Positions 1-8,554 are shown, counted from the first letter of the stretch. The stretch: 13,051 bases of DNA from Lentisphaerota bacterium (GCA_015061765.1 SUVZ01000064.1:1-13051); one strand, 5' to 3'. Program-made: numbers and translations. The notes: a model not told the origin generated them from the letters alone.

Positions 1-628
1 AGGCCGCTATGCCGAGATGGCGCAGATCGCCAATCTGCTCACGACGCTTGAGCCACATACGCCAGAGGTGTGGGCATATGCCGCATGGAATCTCGCATAC
101 AACATTTCGGTGATGATGCCAACGAGTGAGGATCGCTGGCGCTGGGTTGAGTCGGCTATGAAACTTCTTCGGGATGACGGGCTGCGTCTCAACCCGCGCA
201 GTCCTGAGCTTCACAGGGAGCTGGCATGGCTGTTTCTCTCGAAGGTAGGCGGAACCCTAGACGAGGCCTCGCCTCTATATTCTAAGCGTTGGGCGGAGAT
301 TGTGGATGCAACTAAAGGGGACTGGTCTCAACTGAAGATGAATCCGTCGCTGGCCTCATACATCGACAGGACGTATGGCGCCCAAAACTGGCGCGATCCG
401 AAGGCTTCCGCGCTCTACTGGGCGCATCATGGGCTGACCCTCAAACCGTCAGGTGCTGTCCGGGCGGAGCTGCGTCAGGTGCTCTACCAGACCCTGATGC
501 TGGAGGCGGTCGAGGATGCCCGTTTTGCCCCGAAAGCGCTTCAGGCGATGAGAGAGGCATATGTTGAGATGCCGTCGCAGTCTCTCAAGGATATGATTCT
601 CCGTTTCCGGGTCAGGTTCTCGCTGTGA
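1..628 (+). CDS. TPR-like helical repeat protein, C-terminal part (5' end outside window)
   Basis: The reading frame is open from base 2 and ends with TGA at 626-628. The first in-frame ATG (17) lies inside conserved-looking sequence (GRYAEMAQIANLL) and has no ribosome binding site, so the true start is upstream of the window. About 208 residues are visible. They are helical and rich in Trp, Ala and Leu, with units such as TPEVWAYAAWNLAYNISV, RWRWVESAMKLLRDDGLRLN and SPELHRELAWLFLSKVGG that resemble tetratricopeptide-type repeats. There is no membrane segment or catalytic motif. TPR proteins normally act as protein-protein scaffolds, but the partner cannot be told from here. A weak terminator and a new promoter follow, so it is probably the last gene of its own transcript. 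The coding call is strong; the family call is moderate. Confidence 0.8.
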   Translation, partial: GRYAEMAQIANLLTTLEPHTPEVWAYAAWNLAYNISVMMPTSEDRWRWVESAMKLLRDDGLRLNPRSPELHRELAWLFLSKVGGTLDEASPLYSKRWAEIVDATKGDWSQLKMNPSLASYIDRTYGAQNWRDPKASALYWAHHGLTLKPSGAVRAELRQVLYQTLMLEAVEDARFAPKALQAMREAYVEMPSQSLKDMILRFRVRFSL

Positions 629-674
629 TATTTAGATGTCAGGTTGCGATAACGGCATTTCCATGTGTCAAACC

Positions 675-712
675 GCATCTCACCTAAGCTTCATTAGATG
701 CTGTTTTGTCTT
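675..712 (+). terminator. Putative rho-independent terminator after the TPR-like gene
   Basis: GCATCT (675-680) pairs with AGATGC (696-701) across a 15-nt loop that contains AAGCTT. The stem is followed by the U-rich tail TGTTTTGTCTT. It is only 6 bp long, so this is a weak terminator at best. An alternative pairing of AGATG at 635-639 with CATCT at 676-680 is possible. The position between a stop codon and a new promoter fits termination. Confidence 0.4.
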
Positions 713-738
713 GAAAAAAAAAATGATTGTGCTATCAT
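711..738 (+). promoter_or_regulatory. Sigma70-type extended -10 promoter for the secreted-protein operon
   Basis: A TTGAAA -35 box (711-716), a 16-bp spacer and a TATCAT -10 box (733-738) preceded by TGC (730-732) make an extended -10 promoter. The spacer begins with an A-run. Predicted transcription starts near 745, about 29 nt before the ATG at 774. A Shine-Dalgarno-like AGAAAGG at 758-764 lies 9 nt before that ATG. The 12-mer TTGTGCTATCAT at 727-738 resembles the -10 regions before the DUF456 and hipBA genes. Confidence 0.65.
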
Positions 739-773
739 AACGGCGTTTTATTCACATAGAAAGGCTTTCCCGT

Positions 774-3137
774 ATGTGCAATGCTGCGTATGTTTCGATA
801 GCTGTGATATCTGTGGCTGCGTGTTCTGTCGTGTCCTTGCCAGTTGAGGCTGCAGATACAGAGGATTACTCTTCTTATCTCGCCTTGCAGACTTCAGATC
901 TAAGCAGAAATGAATCATCGTTCACACGCGCCAATTGGGGACCGGAAAGTGAAGCCGCAAAGGAAGGTGGCAGGTATCTCCTGCCAGAGGGCATGACGAT
1001 GTATTCCTCCACAAGCCATTATAGCTTTCCGGGGGATGTGTTGGCTGTTGCAGGTACTTTCATTGCAGGGAATTCCGGTGACACCTGGAACCGTTTTAAG
1101 GAATTGCGAATGTTGCCGGGCGGTAAATACAAGCACAATTCCAACAATCAGTTGGAGGCTGGAAATTTCGTAATTTCAGGTACGGAGGAGAAACCTTCAC
1201 TGTTTGATTTCTTCATTTGGAACGGCAAGTCTGTGATATACAGCGGTGGCTTCTCAGGCGACAAATCTGCTGTCGCAGTAATCGGCAGAGGCACCATATC
1301 GGAATGTGATCGTACGGCGGCATTAGGCACCTGCAATCACATGACTGTGGATTTCTCGAATTATTTCGGTAAGCTTGTCCTCGGCGTCGGCGCATACGTG
1401 AAGCTGTATTTTGAAAATCCAGATAGTGAAACAACAAGAATAGCCAATGTCCATCCTGGAACGATAGAGCTTCGGAAGGACAGCATCCTTTCTACATTGC
1501 TCAAGGTGCAGGCAAGGACAAATATTGTCGGTGGCCTTATTTTCAATCCAGGATCGGAGTTGAATCTCTATACACATGGACTTTATGGTAATTTCACGGT
1601 CTTTACTGTGACCAACAGATTTTCGGCGTCTGGCGACTTCAGGGTCGGTTTCTCGTATGACCGTAGTACGGCCTATGAATATGATTACAATAGCATAGGA
1701 CGTAACGGGCACATCCCTCTTGTACATTTGACTGGACCTGCGGCGCAGACGGACGCAGACTTCTCCGAGGCTGTCATCACCAATTTTTACATCAAGAATC
1801 GGATTGGAAATCTTCCTGCTAATGTGCGGCTTGGTCTTTTCGACAACGGAGACGGCACAAAGGATGTGTCTGTGAAATGGGATCCCGTGGTTTTGATGGA
1901 CAAGGTGAATGCATCAAACGGCTCGTCATCTCCACTTGCGTTTTCGGATGACAGTTGCTGGTCCACCGGAAATGTTCCGGATGAGGACTTCTCCGGAAAT
2001 GTGTTGGTGGAGGCTTCGTCGTTAGGGCTTGGCTGTAACGATACGATTGTCCGAACCAATATGATTCTGACTGTAAGGTCAGGCGCCTCCGTGTACAATC
2101 ATGCACTGTCTTTTGCGGTTAAAGAATTACACCTTGTCGGTGGTTCGTCATTCTTTACGTATGCCGGTGCGCAAAACCCTGCGATCTACGGAAAGATTGT
2201 TGTGTGGCCAGGTGCAAGCCCCGTGTCGTTCTGGGGTTGGGCCGATAAATGCTATAAGGTGTATTCAGAAATAGCGGGTGGTGGCATCATTTCCGTCTGC
2301 AACTACAATCCGACGTCAGTTTCGATGGAGCTGTTCGGGACGAACGTAAATTATTCGGGAGCTTTCGTAGTGGATTCGCACGCAGATTCGTGGATGCCTG
2401 AATCCGGCACGGATGAATGCACAACGCTCTTTCTCAATGACGGACGCAATCTTGGTGGAGTATATTCCGGTGATGATTCATGGAAGGCTCTGACGGTGAA
2501 GGGGAACTCGAAGATTTCGGTGCGCAGTGATGTTGCGCTCGATGAGTCGACACGTGGAATTTACGTTGAAAATGCGGCAAGGTTCGTTGTCCCTGAAGAT
2601 AAAACATTTGCCGTCATGCAGAACATCACATTTGCCGGCGAACTCGTAAAGACCGGCGCCGGGCGCCTTACGCTGGGCGGCGCGGCTTTGTTCGTGGACG
2701 GCAATCCTGACACCAATCCTGTTGAAGGATTGAATAAGCTTATGGTTTCTGAAGGTGTTCTCAAGGTCGCATCTACAAATGCGCTTGATGGTGTAGCCGT
2801 GAAGTTTGCCGCTGGTAGAACGCTGGAGCTTGACGCATTCCCGAAGGCTGGCGGCATGGCGGACTGGGGCATCGTGAATACGAAATGCCACACTCCCTTC
2901 GTTTCCGCTGGCGGAAAAGTTCGTGTTAAATTCGTTGATGACGGAACGGAGTGCGGCGACAACGTTCAGGTTGCGGTCTGTACGGTTCAATCGTCCGCAG
3001 TGGATTCCTTGCCGTTTACGTTTGGACGTATTCGCAGTGGTTACTATACGAAAGTTACCACGCGTGACAATGAAGACGGCACAGTTACGGTGATTGCCGG
3101 ATTCCAGCGCATGGGCACACGGGTTATTGTGCGGTAA
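774..3137 (+). CDS. Secreted beta-strand-rich surface protein with an autotransporter-associated repeat
   Basis: This 787-aa protein is dominated by Gly/Ser/Thr/Asn/Val, as in right-handed beta-helix passenger proteins. Residues 1-26 form a hydrophobic export signal with likely cleavage after VEA (26) or EAA (27). VAAC at 14-17 also fits a lipobox, so a lipoprotein is possible. The n-region has no Lys or Arg, which is unusual. SDDSCWSTGNVP near residue 391 resembles the entry of autotransporter-like repeats. GELVKTGAGRLTLGG at 622-636 is a good match to the passenger-associated (PATR) repeat. The C-terminus (GFQRMGTRVIVR) shows no 12-strand barrel, LPXTG or PEP-CTERM anchor, so secretion and attachment are unexplained. 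About a dozen cysteines are scattered through it. It is first in a three-gene block, so it may bind or display glycan for the enzymes that follow; that role is inference. Confidence 0.75.
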   Translation: MCNAAYVSIAVISVAACSVVSLPVEAADTEDYSSYLALQTSDLSRNESSFTRANWGPESEAAKEGGRYLLPEGMTMYSSTSHYSFPGDVLAVAGTFIAGNSGDTWNRFKELRMLPGGKYKHNSNNQLEAGNFVISGTEEKPSLFDFFIWNGKSVIYSGGFSGDKSAVAVIGRGTISECDRTAALGTCNHMTVDFSNYFGKLVLGVGAYVKLYFENPDSETTRIANVHPGTIELRKDSILSTLLKVQARTNIVGGLIFNPGSELNLYTHGLYGNFTVFTVTNRFSASGDFRVGFSYDRSTAYEYDYNSIGRNGHIPLVHLTGPAAQTDADFSEAVITNFYIKNRIGNLPANVRLGLFDNGDGTKDVSVKWDPVVLMDKVNASNGSSSPLAFSDDSCWSTGNVPDEDFSGNVLVEASSLGLGCNDTIVRTNMILTVRSGASVYNHALSFAVKELHLVGGSSFFTYAGAQNPAIYGKIVVWPGASPVSFWGWADKCYKVYSEIAGGGIISVCNYNPTSVSMELFGTNVNYSGAFVVDSHADSWMPESGTDECTTLFLNDGRNLGGVYSGDDSWKALTVKGNSKISVRSDVALDESTRGIYVENAARFVVPEDKTFAVMQNITFAGELVKTGAGRLTLGGAALFVDGNPDTNPVEGLNKLMVSEGVLKVASTNALDGVAVKFAAGRTLELDAFPKAGGMADWGIVNTKCHTPFVSAGGKVRVKFVDDGTECGDNVQVAVCTVQSSAVDSLPFTFGRIRSGYYTKVTTRDNEDGTVTVIAGFQRMGTRVIVR

Positions 3138-3159
3138 AGTCAGTGACAAAATAGCTAAA

Positions 3160-3168
3160 GGGGGAAGG
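3160..3168 (+). promoter_or_regulatory. Shine-Dalgarno site that fixes the GH95 start
   Basis: GGGGGAAGG (3160-3168) lies a few bases before ATG 3172. This start opens directly on the signal peptide MVFRCVLAALPILSAL. An earlier in-frame ATG at 3094 would overlap the preceding gene by 44 bp and would bury the signal peptide 26 residues inside the protein, so 3172 is preferred. Confidence 0.75.
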
Positions 3169-3171
3169 CAA

Positions 3172-5826
3172 ATGGTTTTCCGTTGTGTTTTAGCCGCATT
3201 GCCGATTCTATCGGCGTTGCAGCTTTCTGCGGCAAAAGGCGAAGCCGTGCGGTACCGTCTCTTCGACACGAAGGCCGCAATGGATGATAAAACCGGCTGG
3301 GAGTGGCAGTCCTATCCGCTTGGCTGTGGTTATTTTGGGTGGAACGTATTTGGCATTCCAGAAAATGAACGCATACAGGTGACCCATAATGCGATGGTCA
3401 CATACAGGAATCTAACTAACGCTTTGGAGATCAGAATCAGGACCGGGCACGTCAAGCCGATCCGGTACAGGCGCGAGCTTGACGTCGATACCGCAGTAGC
3501 CAAAACGGAGTATTCGTGCAATGGCATCGACTATCGGCGCGAGTATTTCACATCCTATCCTGCACGCACGGGCATCGTTCGCTTAACCGCATCCAAAGAA
3601 GGAGCTCTTTCGTTCGATGTTTCGTCGCAGATCCCGTTTATTACCCCGTTTGGCGATAAGGATGGATTTGGGCGCAGAGGAACCGTCGAATCGACTGGCG
3701 ATGAAATTCGTGTCGTTCAGGAGATGGAATTTCAGGGAATAAAGTTCGCCGCAACGATAAAGGTGTTGAGCGACGGCAAGGTAGTTCCGAAAGACGGAAT
3801 GCTTCAAGTGTCTAATGCCACAGTGGCAACTGTTCTTTTTGCGTGTGACACGAACTATGAGGTGTGCCCGGAGATGTTCATGGAAGGGATGCGCAAGGAG
3901 AAGATGTCGAAGCGCAATCCTGTCGCCAATGTAGGCAAGATCATGTCGGATGCTGTCGCCAAAGGATATGATAAGCTGAAGGAAGAGCATGTTGCCGACT
4001 ACTGTTCACTTTATGGAAGGGTGCGGCTCGATCTGGGTTCTGATTCATCAGATTCTGAACGGAAGACTTCGGAGTTGCTTTCTCTTTACAGAAGAGGGAA
4101 GAGAAGTGCGTATCTTGAGGAACTGTATTTCAGATACGGGCGTTATCTGCTCATATCGTCATCCCGTCCGGGAACGATGCCCGCTACCCTTCAAGGCGTG
4201 TGGAACATGCACAGGAAGTCTCCATGGGGATGTGGATATGTGCACAACATAAACGTGCAGATGAATTATTGGCCTGCATTTTCATGCAATCTCGCCGAGT
4301 GTTTCGAAGCCTATGCGGAGTTCAACAGGGCATTCCGTCCGGCAAGCGCCGCGAACGCCACAAACTTCCTATCGAGGTACAGGCTAGAAATTCCCAAATG
4401 GGAAAAGGTTAAAGAGTATGGTGTGTGGTGCGTAGGATCAACTGTGTTTCCATTTGAGGTTGCCGGCGGACCTGGCGGACATTCAGGGCCTGGCATGGGA
4501 GGCCTCACCACCAAGCTTTTCAAGGACTGGTGGGATTTTACAGGCGATAGGACTGCTCTTTCCAGACACATCTATCCGGCGCATCGGGGGATGGCGGCGT
4601 TCCTTTCGTGCTGTGTGCGCGACTATGACGGAAAGATTCTTTCAGCATTCTCTTCCTCGCCTGAACAGCTTACGGATGGACCGTGGCATCCAGGACAAAA
4701 GAAGTTCGTCAATACAATCGGATGCGGTTTCGATCAGCAGCTTATCGTTAGTAACAATCGTGATTACATTGAGTTGAAGGGGTTGATCGGCGCATCCGAT
4801 GATGACGTGTCGCGACGAGTTTCTGGACAGTTGGAGAAACACGATCCGATACAGATAGGCTGGTCAGGGCAGATCAAGGAGTTCCGGGAAGAAGGCTACT
4901 ATGGGAGCCTGGGCGAGTACCGTCATCGACATCTTTCGCATCTTGTGGCGCTTATGCCGGGAACTCTCATAACGCGTGATACGCCAGCGTGGCTGGATGC
5001 AGCAAAGGTATCTCTTGACGGACGCGGCGACAAGTCTACGGGTTGGGCTCTCGCCCATCGCATCTGCGCGTGGGCGCGGACCGGTTCCGGTGATAGGGCG
5101 CACAGGCTTCTTTGCGGATTGTTGGCCGAACGCACGTACCACAACCTTTGGGATTCGCACCCGCCGTTTCAGATAGATGGAAATTTTGGCGCCGTTGCAG
5201 GCATGGCGGAAATGCTCCTGCAGAGCCATTCGGGAGCGGTGGACTTGCTTCCCGCTTTGCCGAATGCTTGGAAGGATGGCTCGTTTTCTGGACTGCGAGC
5301 CCGAGGCGGATATTCGGTTGATTGCGAATGGCGAGATGGAGTTCCGGTTCGTGCTGTCGTACGTAAAGATGGTTATGCAGTGCCGCCCAAGGTGCGCTTC
5401 GGTGGAGTCGTGGTGTCTGCATCGTCAGTGGAGAATTCAGCGTTCGTATATACGGGATTCCCGAAACAGATTGTGAGACTTTCTCCGCCTTCTGAAGTGA
5501 AGGTGGATCGCAGTTCGCGTACGGTATCATGGAAAGTATCTTCTTCGCAAGGGCTTTCCTATCGAGTGCTTCGCAATACGCGTTCTGCACCAGGATATGA
5601 TGTATTGGCGAAAGGTCTCAAGGGAACGTCATTCCGTGACGAATCTGTGGATTTTGCGGCGGAGGATTACGTAACGTATAAGATCGTTGCTGAAGATGAA
5701 AGCGGAAATGTGTCAGAAGGGGCATTGCATACATGCTCTCGAGCAACAGCGTTCGACAAGGCACGATACATAATGTCGGTGCGCAATCTCAATGGAATTG
5801 AGATAGCTGAGAAAGACCTTGACTAG
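3172..5826 (+). CDS. Secreted GH95-family alpha-L-fucosidase with C-terminal Fn3 domain
   Basis: An 884-aa secreted glycoside hydrolase. The signal peptide is MVFRCVLAALPILSALQLSAA. The N-terminal sandwich has PLGCGYFGWNVFGIPENERIQ, the GH95 entry motif. The catalytic (alpha/alpha)6 barrel has HNINVQMNYWPA (N359, N361), SSSPEQ (E498) and HPPFQIDGNFG (D669). These correspond to the two Asn, the acid Glu and the Asp of the inverting 1,2-alpha-L-fucosidase mechanism known from the family. HRHLSHLVALMPG and KSTGWALAHRICAWAR also match. The usual small sandwich (LLPALPNAWKDGSFSGLRARGGY) closes the enzyme. Residues about 772-862 look like an Fn3 domain, followed by a short tail. The likely role is releasing terminal fucose from host or plant glycans outside the cytoplasm. 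GH95 also includes alpha-L-galactosidases, so the substrate is not certain. It starts 34 bp after the preceding gene and ends 16 bp before the next, which implies an operon. Confidence 0.9.
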   Translation: MVFRCVLAALPILSALQLSAAKGEAVRYRLFDTKAAMDDKTGWEWQSYPLGCGYFGWNVFGIPENERIQVTHNAMVTYRNLTNALEIRIRTGHVKPIRYRRELDVDTAVAKTEYSCNGIDYRREYFTSYPARTGIVRLTASKEGALSFDVSSQIPFITPFGDKDGFGRRGTVESTGDEIRVVQEMEFQGIKFAATIKVLSDGKVVPKDGMLQVSNATVATVLFACDTNYEVCPEMFMEGMRKEKMSKRNPVANVGKIMSDAVAKGYDKLKEEHVADYCSLYGRVRLDLGSDSSDSERKTSELLSLYRRGKRSAYLEELYFRYGRYLLISSSRPGTMPATLQGVWNMHRKSPWGCGYVHNINVQMNYWPAFSCNLAECFEAYAEFNRAFRPASAANATNFLSRYRLEIPKWEKVKEYGVWCVGSTVFPFEVAGGPGGHSGPGMGGLTTKLFKDWWDFTGDRTALSRHIYPAHRGMAAFLSCCVRDYDGKILSAFSSSPEQLTDGPWHPGQKKFVNTIGCGFDQQLIVSNNRDYIELKGLIGASDDDVSRRVSGQLEKHDPIQIGWSGQIKEFREEGYYGSLGEYRHRHLSHLVALMPGTLITRDTPAWLDAAKVSLDGRGDKSTGWALAHRICAWARTGSGDRAHRLLCGLLAERTYHNLWDSHPPFQIDGNFGAVAGMAEMLLQSHSGAVDLLPALPNAWKDGSFSGLRARGGYSVDCEWRDGVPVRAVVRKDGYAVPPKVRFGGVVVSASSVENSAFVYTGFPKQIVRLSPPSEVKVDRSSRTVSWKVSSSQGLSYRVLRNTRSAPGYDVLAKGLKGTSFRDESVDFAAEDYVTYKIVAEDESGNVSEGALHTCSRATAFDKARYIMSVRNLNGIEIAEKDLD

Positions 5827-5842
5827 CGAAAGGATTCAATTG

Positions 5843-8530
5843 ATGAAGTCGGTAAAGGGTTTTATTGTGGTTACGGCAGCGATGCTGTTCTCCGTGCTTG
5901 CGGTGGCGGCACCAAGGCCGGGAAAGAAATGCGTTGTTGTAGGGTGGGAGTTTATATACACGCCGCCCTCGGAAATTGTGAAGCATGCCGAGAAATATAG
6001 TGGCTGCGGCATTTCAGGAGCGGATTTCTACTTGCGCGGAAAGCTTGCCGACGGTACGCAGGTGTCGTCGCATACAATAATGGCGGATCCTAAATGGACG
6101 CGAGAGGCGTTTGCCGCCGATATTGAGGCATTGAAGAAGATGTCGGAGATGCCGGAGTTTTCGCATTCCTTCGTGCATGCTTTTAGATGTCCGAGAAAGC
6201 GCATCGCATGGACCGATGATGCCGCCTGGTCGCGCATCGCGCACAATGCCGGTATGGCTGCCGGCATTGCCAAGGAGTCCGGAATGGTAGGCGTTTCGGT
6301 GGATAATGAGGACTATTCGTCCATCAAGCAGTTTAAGCGTATTGATGGAGATCCAGAATGGAGGGAAGTGAAGGCTCTTGCTCGCCGCCGGGGACGCGAG
6401 GTGTTCTCGGCGGTATTTGCCGCATTCCCCGATGCCGTTACTCAATGGGCGAGATTCTTTTCGGACAAGCTGTGGAACTACTACTACAATGCCGCCGACC
6501 CTGTGGCTCTGATGGAAAGCAGTCAGGATCTTTGGCCATCGTTCCTTAATGGCGTCCTCGACGCTCTGCCGATGACAGCGCGGATTGTGGAAGGCGAAGA
6601 GACCGGATACCGTTACGAAGCGGAACACAAGGATTGCTACGTGGCGCGTTTGCGCAATCAGACCTGCTTCATGCCGTTGCTCGAACCGGAAAACCGCGAC
6701 AAGTACCGCTTGCGTGTCGATATGGCGTTTCCGATATATCTCGACAGGTACAGCACACATAAGCCGGGCGGACGCTATTTTGCCGGTCCTGTGGACGGGT
6801 CGCGTTTTGTTCATTTCGAGAGGAATTTCGCCGATGCCTTCGACGCGAGCGATTCGTATATGTGGCTTTATGGCGAACAGCTTGCGTTCGCGCGCTGGGA
6901 GCGTCCAGCATCATGCAAGATGCCGGCAAAAGGTAAGATCGTTTGGGAGGATAAGATGCCTGGGCTTACCGACGTTCTCAATGCGTCGCAGCATCCCATG
7001 AAGTTCGCCCGCGAGCGGTTGGCGGAACTGCGCAAATCGGGCAAGGCGGTAAATATCGTGCCGGACAGATTTCCAGATGGCGCATTGCCGAAGCCGTTGC
7101 AGAGCTGGCAGGCGAAGGTTCAGCCCGGCATATTTGGCGCAAAGGATGGGATGCTGTTTGCGGAAGGTGTCGGCAGCGGCGGCTTGATGACTACCATCAG
7201 AGATATGCGCGAGGGGGATTGGTATGCAGTTGACTTTGAGGTGTGCGGAAGCGCTGGAGAGACGATTGTCCGCTTCCATCGCGCAGGCGGCGCACATGAC
7301 CTTACAGTTCCGCCCACAATTACGCTTGCGCCGCCCGAAGGCGATATCGACGGCTGGCGCAGGGTCACGGGTTTGGTGCGCGTTCCGGGAGGTATGGACA
7401 GCATGCTCGTAAGCGCGGGCATGAAGCAGAAGCCTGGCGAACGAACGTTGTATAGAAACTTTGGCATATATCGGCTGATGCGTTTCACAAGTGAGGTCAA
7501 GGCGGCACTTCAGCCGTACATCGATAGAGGTGAGATCGCTGGGATGGTCTCGATCCTTTCTGACCCACAAGGGAATCTTACGGTGGACTGTCTTGGCTGG
7601 GCGGATGTGGAAAACCGTCGTAAGATGGCGGAAGATACGCTGTTCGCCGTATTCTCCATGACAAAGACGTTTCTGGGAGCAGCAATGATGGCTGCGATTG
7701 ATGAAGGCAAGATTTCTTTGGATGACAAGGTTTCGAAATATCTGCCCGAGTTCAAGAATATGAAGTGCGCGAAAGGACCTCTGAAACGTGAACTGACAAT
7801 CAGGGATCTTGTGTGCCATGTCACAGGAGGGAGAGGCGGAGAGTCCGTTGTGGCACGTGACATTCCTTTGCGGGAAATTGCGAGACGCTTCGCCGCCCGT
7901 TCGCTTGCCGAGCAGCCAGGAGAGACCTTCGCATATGGCAATGTGTGGATCGACTCAGCCGCTGCAGCGCTGGAGGTGGCTGTTGGTGAGCCTTTTGAGA
8001 AGTGGCTGGAGCGTAAGATACTCGCACCTCTTGGAATGAAGGATACGACGTTCTTTCCGAATGATGACCAGATCAAGCGTCTCGTAAAGGCCTACACTAC
8101 GGAAGGTGGACCGTTCCGTCCGGCGGCGGACGGATGCGTTAAGCAACTGGAGTTTCCGAGAAAGAAGCAGATATGCCCATCTGCTGCGGGTGGCCTTTTC
8201 TCCACGCCGCGTGATATGATACGTTTTTCGCGTATGCTTGCTGGATGTGGCGAGTTTGAAGGACGGCAGATCATTTCCCGCAAGACGTTCGATGGCGTAT
8301 TTGCCGTCAAGCAGACGCCTCCAAACATAAAGGAGAAATATACCGTTGGCTCTTGGATTGAGGGGGATTGGTTCGGGCATGAAGGTGCAATGCGCACCGA
8401 TCAGCGAGCCAATCTCAAGACCGGTCATGCCCGTGTGTTCTTCATCCAGACCGAGAACAAGGCGGGTAAAGCCTTTTTCTCGGCTAAACGCGATTGGTCT
8501 GCGGCCGCAGACCGAATGGGGCTGCGCTAA
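5843..8530 (+). CDS. Secreted fusion: putative glycosidase-like domain, beta-sandwich, class C beta-lactamase-type serine hydrolase
   Basis: An 895-aa protein. ATG 5843 is preferred over the upstream TTG because it has AAAGGA at 5828-5833 and opens on a Lys-containing signal peptide (MKSVKGFIVVTAAMLFSVLAVAA, cleaved near 22-23). Residues about 24-400 look like a TIM-barrel glycosidase-type domain that I cannot assign to a family; acidic candidates are D154/E156 (VSVDNEDY), E250/E252 (VEGEETGY) and E345 (MWLYGEQ). Residues about 415-548 look like a carbohydrate-binding beta-sandwich. Residues about 550-890 are a serine hydrolase of the class C beta-lactamase/DD-peptidase/esterase fold: S605-M-T-K608 is the SxxK nucleophile motif, Y698-G-N700 the YxN motif, and H846-E-G848 stands for the third (K/H)xG motif. 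HxG is typical of esterase-like members, so a beta-lactam target is unlikely. It ends the operon behind the fucosidase, suggesting ester removal plus glycan cleavage (inference). Confidence 0.8.
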   Translation: MKSVKGFIVVTAAMLFSVLAVAAPRPGKKCVVVGWEFIYTPPSEIVKHAEKYSGCGISGADFYLRGKLADGTQVSSHTIMADPKWTREAFAADIEALKKMSEMPEFSHSFVHAFRCPRKRIAWTDDAAWSRIAHNAGMAAGIAKESGMVGVSVDNEDYSSIKQFKRIDGDPEWREVKALARRRGREVFSAVFAAFPDAVTQWARFFSDKLWNYYYNAADPVALMESSQDLWPSFLNGVLDALPMTARIVEGEETGYRYEAEHKDCYVARLRNQTCFMPLLEPENRDKYRLRVDMAFPIYLDRYSTHKPGGRYFAGPVDGSRFVHFERNFADAFDASDSYMWLYGEQLAFARWERPASCKMPAKGKIVWEDKMPGLTDVLNASQHPMKFARERLAELRKSGKAVNIVPDRFPDGALPKPLQSWQAKVQPGIFGAKDGMLFAEGVGSGGLMTTIRDMREGDWYAVDFEVCGSAGETIVRFHRAGGAHDLTVPPTITLAPPEGDIDGWRRVTGLVRVPGGMDSMLVSAGMKQKPGERTLYRNFGIYRLMRFTSEVKAALQPYIDRGEIAGMVSILSDPQGNLTVDCLGWADVENRRKMAEDTLFAVFSMTKTFLGAAMMAAIDEGKISLDDKVSKYLPEFKNMKCAKGPLKRELTIRDLVCHVTGGRGGESVVARDIPLREIARRFAARSLAEQPGETFAYGNVWIDSAAAALEVAVGEPFEKWLERKILAPLGMKDTTFFPNDDQIKRLVKAYTTEGGPFRPAADGCVKQLEFPRKKQICPSAAGGLFSTPRDMIRFSRMLAGCGEFEGRQIISRKTFDGVFAVKQTPPNIKEKYTVGSWIEGDWFGHEGAMRTDQRANLKTGHARVFFIQTENKAGKAFFSAKRDWSAAADRMGLR

Positions 8531-8554
8531 TTCATTTTACGTATGGCTGTTGAT

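Noticed and set aside
3094..3171. Earlier in-frame ATG (3094) for the GH95 gene
   Set aside because: It would overlap the preceding gene by 44 bp, has no ribosome binding site and would place the signal peptide 26 residues inside. ATG 3172 has GGGGGAAGG just upstream.
2478..3269. 263-codon open frame on the minus strand
   Set aside because: It is antisense to well-supported coding sequence, has no promoter or ribosome binding site, and its translation is Arg/His/Asn-rich with no recognisable domain.
5819..5842. TTG start (5819) for the fusion hydrolase gene
   Set aside because: It overlaps the GH95 stop region and adds 8 residues before a normal signal peptide; ATG 5843 has AAAGGA 9 nt upstream.
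6014..7819. Long minus-strand frames (6014-6814 and 6911-7819)
   Set aside because: Both lie opposite the fusion hydrolase frame, whose domain motifs are clear. Their translations are typical antisense products rich in Arg, His and Cys.
5843..8530. Antibiotic-resistance beta-lactamase
   Set aside because: The SxxK/YxN motifs are shared with esterases and peptidases. The third motif is HEG rather than KTG, and the domain is fused to a putative glycosidase in a glycan operon, so resistance is not supported.
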